From contig JAIXSE010000022.1 in the NCBI GenBank assembly GCA_027484825.1, forward strand, positions 1 through 64,000: a DNA stretch of 64,000 bases, written 5' to 3'. A program made the position numbers and the translations under genes. The DNA is from Rubrivivax sp. (GTDB lineage Bacteria; Pseudomonadota; Gammaproteobacteria; Burkholderiales; Burkholderiaceae_C). Of the stretch, positions 56,884-64,000 are shown piece after piece (positions within the stretch are counted from its first letter, which is position 1; each line of letters opens with the position of its first letter). Below the pieces are notes generated by a model. It was not told where the DNA came from. It saw only the letters and a list, made by a program, of their open reading frames with translations, and made no database searches.

Positions 56884-57486
56884 TTACTTCAGTCCCAGCC
56901 AGGCCTGCGGCTTGGCACCGGGCAACTGGCACAGGTCCAGCACCCGCTCCACTGTCTCCGCCACCATCTCGTCGATGGAGGCCGGCTTCAGATACAGCGC
57001 CGGCAGCGGCGGGAAGATGATGCCGCCCATCTCGGTCACGGCCGTCATGTTGCGCAGGTGGGCCAGATTGAAGGGGGTCTCCCGCACCATCAGGATCAGG
57101 CGACGGCGCTCCTTGAGCGTCACGTCAGCCGCGCGCGTCATGAGGTTGTCGGACAGGCCATGGGCGACCGCCGCCAGTGTGCGCATCGAGCAGGGCGCCA
57201 CCACCATCGCGGCGGTGGAAAAGCTGCCGCTGGCCACACAAGCGCCCACATCGCCGGGCGCGTAGGACCGGTCGGCCTCACGCTCCAGCGCATCGCGGTT
57301 CAGACCCAGTTCATGATGGGCGTTCAGCACGCCGGCCGGGCTCAGGATGAGGTGCGTCTCGGCCCCCAGGGCGCGGGCCCGGCGCAGCAGTTGCAGCCCG
57401 TAGGCCGCCCCGGTGGCGCCGGTGATGCCCACCACCAGCCGCGGCCGGGGGGGAGAGGGAAGTCCGGCCGAACCGGCGGTGGTCAT
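56884..57486 (-). CDS. ubiX: Flavin prenyltransferase UbiX
   Basis: LVVGITGATGAAYGLQLLRRARALGAETHLILSPAG; VAPCSMRTLAAVAHGLSDNLMTRAADV. Confidence 0.93.
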   Translation of the reverse strand: MTTAGSAGLPSPPRPRLVVGITGATGAAYGLQLLRRARALGAETHLILSPAGVLNAHHELGLNRDALEREADRSYAPGDVGACVASGSFSTAAMVVAPCSMRTLAAVAHGLSDNLMTRAADVTLKERRRLILMVRETPFNLAHLRNMTAVTEMGGIIFPPLPALYLKPASIDEMVAETVERVLDLCQLPGAKPQAWLGLK

Positions 57487-57491
57487 CGGGA

Positions 57492-57806
57492 TCAGGCCTT
57501 GGTCAGCAGCTGCTGCAGCTCACCGCTTTCGTACATCTCCATCATGATGTCCGAGCCGCCGACGAATTCGCCGCCGATGTAGAGCTGGGGAATGGTCGGC
57601 CAGTTGGCATATTCCTTGATGCCCTGGCGCACGGCTTCGTCTTCCAGCACGTTGAAGGTCTTGAGGTCGCTGGCGCCGCTGGCCTTCAGGATCTGGATGG
57701 CACGGCCGGAGAAGCCGCACATCGGGAACTGGGCGGTCCCCTTCATGAACAGCATGACGCGGTTGTTCTTCACCAGGTCATCAATGCGTTGTTGAACGTC
57801 GCTCAT
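57492..57806 (-). CDS. grxD: Monothiol glutaredoxin Grx4 family
   Basis: MSDVQQRIDDLVKNNRVMLFMKGTAQFPMCGFSGRAIQILKASG; YIGGEFVGGSDIMMEMYESGEL. Confidence 0.95.
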   Translation of the reverse strand: MSDVQQRIDDLVKNNRVMLFMKGTAQFPMCGFSGRAIQILKASGASDLKTFNVLEDEAVRQGIKEYANWPTIPQLYIGGEFVGGSDIMMEMYESGELQQLLTKA

Positions 57807-58040
57807 GGGGAAATCCTTTCTTGAATGCGAGGGCCGATCAGGGGCCCCTGGGCTCGATAGGGGGATTATCGGCCAGGCGCCAAGACCCGTGCGCACGGGG
57901 GTGCTTGCACCGGCGCACACAGCCGCTGTTGCCGAGGTGCGCAAGGGGTGTCAAAGCAGGGGCGCGACGGTCCACGCGTGGGCGGAGGCGTCGCGCCTCA
58001 GCGGGTCAGCGGCTCAAGCGGCTCAGCAGCGCTGAAGGCC

Positions 58041-58742
58041 TTAGAAGCTGTAGCTCACGCCGAACTGCAGCACCGGCTTGAAGCGGATGTCGCGATTCGG
58101 ATCATCCAGCGGAGCGCTGTTGCCCAGGCGCAGGCCGGGGGCGCCGCTGGCCAGCAGGCCCAGGTCGGCACTGAACCCCCAGCCGCCGCGCAGTGAGTAG
58201 CTGGTGTAGCCCAGTCCCACATACGACATGGACAGGCTGGGTTCGCGTTCCGCCGCAGTGAGCAGGCTGAGGCTGCGTTGGCCGACCGACAGATAAGGCG
58301 AGACGCTGGCACTGCGACCCAGGGCCAGGCCGGAGCTGCTTTGCACCAGGGACAGCGGCCCCACCAGCAGGCCGCCGGTGGCCCGAAGACCGCCGCGGGT
58401 GCCTTGGCCCAGGCCCGATCCGGTGAGGTAGTAGTCCCCCAGCAGATTGGCGCTGAGGATGCGGCTGCCGTTGCGGGCGTCGTAGCTGCTGCTGGCGTCG
58501 TCCAGCGTCTGATTCATCTGGAAGCGCGCCTGCCAGTGGCTGGTGGGCGCGGTGCCGCTCTCATTGACGCTCATGCCGCTGCCAAAGCCTTTGCTGCCGT
58601 AGTCACGGCCCAAGGCACTGCCCGACGCACTGCTGTAGGCGTTGGACTTGAGTTGCAATCCCTGCTGGGCCAGCACGGAACCGGCCGATGTCATACCGAC
58701 CAGGACCAGGGCCAGGCGCAGGAGCACAGGGGCGGCGCGCAT
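58041..58742 (-). CDS. Secreted/outer-membrane barrel-like hypothetical protein
   Basis: Signal-peptide-like N-terminus ending in SVLAQ; Gly/Ser-rich beta-like repeats; C-terminal VLQFGVSYSF. Confidence 0.6.
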   Translation of the reverse strand: MRAAPVLLRLALVLVGMTSAGSVLAQQGLQLKSNAYSSASGSALGRDYGSKGFGSGMSVNESGTAPTSHWQARFQMNQTLDDASSSYDARNGSRILSANLLGDYYLTGSGLGQGTRGGLRATGGLLVGPLSLVQSSSGLALGRSASVSPYLSVGQRSLSLLTAAEREPSLSMSYVGLGYTSYSLRGGWGFSADLGLLASGAPGLRLGNSAPLDDPNRDIRFKPVLQFGVSYSF

Positions 58743-58967
58743 TGGAGGTCTCCTTACAGGGACCGCAGAGGTCCGATAGAACTCATGCTACGCGGTGGCC
58801 TGGGGCTTGTGTAGCCCGAGATGAAAGGGGATTCATCGGCTGTTGCAGTTTTGGTCGGGCGACACGCAGCGGCGGCCTGTGCAGGGGGCGAAGGTGTTGC
58901 CCGAAAGCCGCAGCGTCGGGGGGAGAGCCGCCGCCGGCTGTGGCGGCGCTGCGTCAGCTGCGGTGGC

Positions 58968-59798
58968 TCAGCCCGCCCAGCGTCCGCCGCTGACGCGCGG
59001 TTGGCCGCCCAGGTCGTGTCTCAGGGACACGTCCCCAAAACCCCGCTCATTCAGCAGGGACGCCACAGCATCGGCCTGATCCCAGCCGTGTTCCAGCAGC
59101 AACCAGCCCCCGGACACCAGCCAATCGGGCGCGTGTTGAGTCAAGTGACCAAGGTCACTGAGCCCGTTACCTTCTGGCGTGAGGGCGGAACGGGGTTCGT
59201 GACGTAATGCACGCAGATGCTGGTCGTTCCCCGCCACATAGGGCGGGTTGCTGACGATCAGGTCGAACGGCGCCTGCCCTGCCAGCGGTTCAAACCAGCT
59301 GCCGAGATGGGCCTGAACCGTCAGGCCGAGCCGGCTGGCATTGGCCGACGCCACCGCCAGGGCTCCGGCGCTGGCGTCCACCATGTGAATGACCGCGTCG
59401 GGCCGCCGAGAGGCAATGGCCAGTGCAATGGCGCCGCTGCCGGTGCCCAGATCCACAACACGCGGGGCCTGGAAGCCGTCCATCCGCTCCAGGGCCCACT
59501 GCACCAGCACTTCCGTGTCGGGGCGGGGGATGAGGGTGTCGGGCGTCACTTGCAGGGTCAGGCCGAAGAATTCCTTCTCGCCCACCAGATACGCCAGCGG
59601 CACATCGTCCAACCGCTGCGTCAGCCAGCTTTCGAAGCGCTGTTGCTGCTCGGGAGTCAGCCCATCCGTGTCGTGGGCGATCAGCCAGCTGCGGCTGCAG
59701 CCCAGCACGGCCTGCAGCAGATACTGGGCTTCCGCTCGCGGCAGGCCGGCGCGGGTGGCCTGTTGCAGGGCTTCGTCCACTGTCATGGGGCGGCTCAT
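58968..59798 (-). CDS. prmC: Peptide chain release factor N5-glutamine methyltransferase
   Basis: [37 protein letters not shown]. Confidence 0.95.
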   Translation of the reverse strand: MSRPMTVDEALQQATRAGLPRAEAQYLLQAVLGCSRSWLIAHDTDGLTPEQQQRFESWLTQRLDDVPLAYLVGEKEFFGLTLQVTPDTLIPRPDTEVLVQWALERMDGFQAPRVVDLGTGSGAIALAIASRRPDAVIHMVDASAGALAVASANASRLGLTVQAHLGSWFEPLAGQAPFDLIVSNPPYVAGNDQHLRALRHEPRSALTPEGNGLSDLGHLTQHAPDWLVSGGWLLLEHGWDQADAVASLLNERGFGDVSLRHDLGGQPRVSGGRWAG

Positions 59799-60883
59799 GC
59801 CCGGCCCTCCAGCGCGGCCAACTGCTCAGCCGCCTGGGCTTGCTGCAGGCCCTGGATTACGTCGCTCAGGTCGCCGTCCATGATGGCGCCCAGCTTGTAG
59901 AGCGTCAGGTTGATCCGATGGTCGGTCAGCCGGCCCTGCGGGAAGTTGTAGGTGCGGATGCGGTCGCTGCGGTCCCCGGTACCGACCAGGCTCTTGCGCT
60001 GGGCGGCTTCCTTGGCGGCGCGTTCGTTGCGGTCCTTGTCGCGCAGGCGGGCGGCCAGCACGGCCATCGCCTTGGCCTTGTTGCGATGCTGGCTGCGGTC
60101 GTCCTGGCATTCCGCCACCAGGCCGGTGGGCAGGTGGGTGATGCGGATGGCACTGTCGGTCTTGTTGACGTGCTGGCCGCCGGCGCCGCTGGCGCGGAAG
60201 GTGTCGATGCGCAGGTCGGCCGGGTTGAGCTGAATCTCCTCCGCCTCGTCCGGCTCGGGCATCACCGCCACGGTGCAGGCGCTGGTGTGGATGCGGCCCT
60301 GTGACTCAGTGGCCGGCACCCGCTGCACCCGGTGGCCGCCGGACTCGAACTTGAGCCGCCCATACACGCCGTCTCCCTCCAGGCGCAGCACCAGTTCCTT
60401 GTAGCCGCCCAGATCCGACTCGCTCGACGACAGCACCTCATGCCGCCACCCCTGGCTTTCCGCAAAACGGGTGTACATGCGGGCGAGATCGCCCGCGAAC
60501 AGCGCGGATTCGTCGCCGCCGGTGCCGGCGCGGATTTCGAGGAAGGCGGGGCGCTCGTCGTCCGGATCCTTCGGGATGAGGGCCAATTGCAGGGCCTGGT
60601 CCAGCTCGGTCAGGTCGGTCTCGGCGCTGGTGATCTCGTCGCGGGCCATGGCGATCATGTCGGCGTCGCCGCTGTCCAGCAGTTCGCGGGCGGCGGCCAG
60701 GTCACTTTCGCGCTGCTGGTAGCGCCGGTAGCGCTCGACCAGCGACGACACCTCGGACTGCTCCCGGGTCAGGGCCCGGTAGCGCTTCATGTCGGTGGCC
60801 ACGCTGCCGTCGGCCAGGGTGTTGTCCAGCTCGACCAGGCGGAAGGCCAGGCGTTCGAATTGTTGGCGAAGGGTGTCGTTCAT
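59795..60883 (-). CDS. prfA: Peptide chain release factor 1
   Basis: [43 protein letters not shown]. Confidence 0.98.
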   Translation of the reverse strand: MNDTLRQQFERLAFRLVELDNTLADGSVATDMKRYRALTREQSEVSSLVERYRRYQQRESDLAAARELLDSGDADMIAMARDEITSAETDLTELDQALQLALIPKDPDDERPAFLEIRAGTGGDESALFAGDLARMYTRFAESQGWRHEVLSSSESDLGGYKELVLRLEGDGVYGRLKFESGGHRVQRVPATESQGRIHTSACTVAVMPEPDEAEEIQLNPADLRIDTFRASGAGGQHVNKTDSAIRITHLPTGLVAECQDDRSQHRNKAKAMAVLAARLRDKDRNERAAKEAAQRKSLVGTGDRSDRIRTYNFPQGRLTDHRINLTLYKLGAIMDGDLSDVIQGLQQAQAAEQLAALEGRA

Positions 60884-61171
60884 GGGGCATTCCCAAAAGG
60901 TGCCTGTACGCGAGGCCTGCCGGGGCGGAACGTGAGAGTCCCTAAGTGGCGATCCGGTGAGGACAGGATCGCTGCGCTGCGGCGGGGCAGGACGATGCGA
61001 ACAGGAACTGGAGGAGCGGTGGTGTCGCCGTCAGGGGCTTGCTGAACCGATGGAGGCGGGGAGGGCTCCATCAGGGATCGCCAGCCTGGCAGCGATCAGC
61101 GGGCATCAGGCTGCGGCCGCTATCCAGCGCACCAGCGCACAGATTCAGCAGCCGACAGTGATCGGTCGCCG

Positions 61172-62626
61172 CTAAGACTCGTGGGTGGAGTCGCGGGACA
61201 GGTCGCGCGTGGGGGTAGAAGCGGCGGACGCGTCGTGGGCGGCGTCAGCGCCAGACCCGGACCCGGCACTGAACGCAGGGCCGGCGGCCGGCAGATCGAC
61301 CGCCGTGTTGCGCAGGAACAGACGCGAGACGGTCTGGGCCATGGCCAGTCGCTGGTCGCCATCGCTGGAATTGAGTTCCGCCATGGCGCCGTGCAGCATC
61401 TTCTGCGTCAGCCCCTTGGACAGTGCTTCCAGCACTGTGTCGATGTCCTGGCCCTTGGCCAGCAGCTTGCGGGCGCGCTGGATCTCGGCCTGCCGCCAGC
61501 TGTCGGCCTGCTGATGCAGGGCCTGGATCAGCGGCACGGTGTGGCGCTGACCCAGCCAGTGCACAAAACTCTGCACGCCGTGTTCGATGATGGCTTCCGC
61601 CTGCTGCACAGCCGCCTGACGCTTCTCACCAGCGGTCTGCACCAGTTGGGACAGGTCGTCCACGGTGTAGAGATAGACGTCGTCCAGCTGGGCGACTTCG
61701 GGCTCGATGTCTCGCGGCACGGCCAGGTCCACCATGAACATCGGGCGGTGCTTGCGCCGCTTCAGGGCCCGTTCCACAGCGCCCAGGCCGATCAGCGGGA
61801 GGCTGGAGGCGGTGCAGGAGATCACCGCATCGAATTCGTGCAGGCGCTGCGGCAGGTCGACCAGGCGGATGGATTCGGCGCCCAGATGCTGCGCCAGCTT
61901 CTCGCCGCGCTCCAGTGTGCGGTTGGCCACGGCCAGCCCCTTGGGGCCTTTGGCGGAGAAGTGGGTGCCGACCAGTTCGATCATTTCCCCGGCGCCGACC
62001 AGCAGCACCCGGATGTCCGACAGGTTCTCAAACAGCTGAGCCGCTAAGCGCACGGACGCAGCGGCCATGCTGATGGAGTGGCTGCCGATCTCGGTGGAAC
62101 TGCGCACTTCCTTGGCCACGGAGAAGCTGCGCTGGAAGAGTTGATGCAGCGTGGTGCCCAGCGTGCCGGCCTGGTCGGCCTCCCGGACGGCCTGCTTGAG
62201 CTGGCCCAGGATCTGCGGTTCGCCCAGGACCATGGAGTCCAGGCCGCTGGCCACCCGGAAGGCGTGGCGGGCGGCCTTGCCGTCTTCAGCCACGTAGGCG
62301 TGGTCCAGCAGCGTCGCGCTGCCGACGCCGCCGACCCCGGCCAGCCAGTCCACCGCGGGGCGGACCATGTCCGGATGGCCGGCCACGTAGAGCTCGGTGC
62401 GGTTGCAGGTGGAGAGCAGGGCGGCTTCGGGCAGGTTGTTGCCGTTGCCGTGGCCACCGCTACCGCCGCTGAAGGGGCTGGCGCGGCGGGTCGATGCAGC
62501 GCCCTGGCCGAGCTGGTCGGTGAAGCGCTGCAGGGTGGGCGCCAGTTGCTCCAGGGTGAACGCAAAGCGTCCGCGCAGGTCCAGGGGCGCGGACTGATGG
62601 TTCAAACCCAGAGCGAAGACCGTCAT
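61172..62626 (-). CDS. hemA: Glutamyl-tRNA reductase (second copy, prfA-linked)
   Basis: MTVFALGLNHQSAPLDLRGRFAF; LLSTCNRTELYV; VLLVGAGEMIELVGTHF; extra Ser/Gly-rich insert and C-terminal tail. Confidence 0.96.
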   Translation of the reverse strand: MTVFALGLNHQSAPLDLRGRFAFTLEQLAPTLQRFTDQLGQGAASTRRASPFSGGSGGHGNGNNLPEAALLSTCNRTELYVAGHPDMVRPAVDWLAGVGGVGSATLLDHAYVAEDGKAARHAFRVASGLDSMVLGEPQILGQLKQAVREADQAGTLGTTLHQLFQRSFSVAKEVRSSTEIGSHSISMAAASVRLAAQLFENLSDIRVLLVGAGEMIELVGTHFSAKGPKGLAVANRTLERGEKLAQHLGAESIRLVDLPQRLHEFDAVISCTASSLPLIGLGAVERALKRRKHRPMFMVDLAVPRDIEPEVAQLDDVYLYTVDDLSQLVQTAGEKRQAAVQQAEAIIEHGVQSFVHWLGQRHTVPLIQALHQQADSWRQAEIQRARKLLAKGQDIDTVLEALSKGLTQKMLHGAMAELNSSDGDQRLAMAQTVSRLFLRNTAVDLPAAGPAFSAGSGSGADAAHDASAASTPTRDLSRDSTHES

Positions 62627-62785
62627 GATGCGGCCGATTATAAAATTCCTACCGAACTCCCGCACCTGTCAGGGGAAAGGCATCCGCGTGATCCGTCAAG
62701 GATGCGGCGACTTCCCCCGCAAGGCCGGTTGTTTTTCGGCGTCTTTGGTGATTGCCGCCCCGTCATCCAACCCAATGGGTCACTC

Positions 62786-63070
62786 TTGAATTCTCTGGAC
62801 GTCGTCTGGCACCTGTGCAATCTCTTCCTGCCGGCCTGGGTCGTCGCGGCCCTGATGGCCGGGGCGCTCAAGCTGCTGTGGCGGGACCGGGCCCGCGGCA
62901 TGAGCTGGGCGCAGTTGGCGCTGTGGGGGGCGGCGGGTGGCTCGATGGCCACCGTGTTTGCGGTGCTGCTGATCGGCCGGGACGGCAGCATGGCCGGCTA
63001 TGCGGCCATTCTGGTGGGCGTCACGCTGCCGCAGTGGGGGCTCACATGGCGGGCTTCGCCGAATAGCTGA
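62786..63070 (+). CDS. Small 3-TM hypothetical protein (TTG start inferred)
   Basis: [67 protein letters not shown]. Confidence 0.6.
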   Translation: MNSLDVVWHLCNLFLPAWVVAALMAGALKLLWRDRARGMSWAQLALWGAAGGSMATVFAVLLIGRDGSMAGYAAILVGVTLPQWGLTWRASPNS

Positions 63071-64000
63071 GCCCTGGCTCACCGTCGGCCAGCGGCACTT
63101 CCCCGCGCAGCGAATGCGCAAAGGCTTCAGTGATCCGCATCGGGATCAGCTGGTGCATCAGCCGCTCATGGCCCTTGAAGTTGACGATGCGGTTGCATTC
63201 GGTGCGGCCCATCAGTTCGGTGGCATCGCGGCGGGCATGGCCGGAGACCAGCACCGGCACCGTCTTGCCCACCAGTTCCTGGTTGTAGCGCAGGGCGGTG
63301 GCTTCGATCTCCGCCTGCAGCTCCTGCAGGCGACGCACCTTCACCTCATGCGGCGTGTCGTCGGGCAGATTGGCGGCCGGCGTGCCGGGACGCGGGCTGA
63401 AGATGAAGCTGAATGAGGCGTCGAAGCCGACATCCCGCACCAGCTGCATCGTCTTGGCATGGTCTTCGTCCGTCTCCCCGGGGAAACCGACGATGAAGTC
63501 GCTGGCGATGCGGATGTCCGGCCGCACGGCCCGCAGGCGGCGCACGATGCTCTTGAACTGCAGGGCGGTGTAGCCGCGCTTCATCGCACTGAGGATGCGG
63601 TCGCTGCCATGCTGCACCGGCAGGTGCACATGGTTCACCAGTTGCGGAATCTTGCCGTAGGCGTCGATCAGGCGCTGACTGAATTCATTGGGGTGGCTGG
63701 TGGTGTAGCGGATGCGTTCGATGCCGGGGATTTCCGCCACATATTCCAGCAGCAGGGCGAAGTCGGCGATCTCCTCGGTCTCGCCCATGCGGCCGCGATA
63801 GGCGTTCACGTTCTGGCCCAGCAGCGTCACTTCCTTGACGCCCTGGTCGGCCAGCCCGGCCACTTCCTCCAGCACGTCCTCGAAGGGGCGGCTCACTTCC
63901 TCACCGCGGGTGTAGGGCACCACGCAGTAGGAGCAGTACTTGGAGCAGCCCTCCATGATGGACACGAAGGCGCTGGCGCCTTCCACCCGTGCGGGGGGTA
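63042..64000 (-). CDS. miaB: tRNA-2-methylthio-N6-dimethylallyladenosine synthase MiaB (partial, N-terminus beyond window)
   Basis: [28 protein letters not shown] radical-SAM Cys motif; C-terminal TRAM-like region. Confidence 0.95.
   Translation of the reverse strand, partial: PPARVEGASAFVSIMEGCSKYCSYCVVPYTRGEEVSRPFEDVLEEVAGLADQGVKEVTLLGQNVNAYRGRMGETEEIADFALLLEYVAEIPGIERIRYTTSHPNEFSQRLIDAYGKIPQLVNHVHLPVQHGSDRILSAMKRGYTALQFKSIVRRLRAVRPDIRIASDFIVGFPGETDEDHAKTMQLVRDVGFDASFSFIFSPRPGTPAANLPDDTPHEVKVRRLQELQAEIEATALRYNQELVGKTVPVLVSGHARRDATELMGRTECNRIVNFKGHERLMHQLIPMRITEAFAHSLRGEVPLADGEPGLSYSAKPAM

Overview
This 64 kb, high-GC window is most consistent with a phototrophic betaproteobacterium of the Rubrivivax/Roseateles type (Burkholderiales); I inferred this from gene order and protein motifs and ran no search. 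About 1-41 kb is a nearly continuous photosynthesis gene cluster: bchL(partial)-bchH-bchB-bchN-bchF (minus strand), then aerR/ppaA-ppsR-bchG-pucC/lhaA-like-bchP-orf-HiPIP-DUF3422-bchI-bchD, bchO (minus), crtI-crtB-hemA-orf, bciA-crtC-crtD (minus), crtE-crtF-bchC-bchX-bchY-bchZ-pufB-(beta-like orf)-pufA-pufL-pufM-(micro-orf)-pufC and a second PpsR-like gene. About 41-64 kb is mostly housekeeping: a putative antiporter, a protease-like protein, csp/RRM genes, hipBA, an orphan HTH gene, tRNA-Pro, ispB, rplU-rpmA-obgE-proB, rppH, proS, ubiX, grxD, prmC-prfA-hemA and miaB (partial). The most interesting observations are: (1) an LH1-beta-like single-TM protein, with both conserved beta-chain His positions replaced, encoded between pufB and pufA; (2) a PpsR paralogue directly after pufC with the PAS architecture but no HTH; (3) ATGA-coupled micro-ORFs bridging bchC/bchX, bchZ/pufB and pufM/pufC; (4) TGT-N12-ACA PpsR-type operators, several in pairs 8 bp apart; (5) in-frame low-complexity insertions in several pigment-synthesis enzymes; (6) a trypsin-fold-like protein that appears to have lost catalytic His and Ser. 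All calls come from reading the sequence and supplied ORFs and have not been checked against a database.
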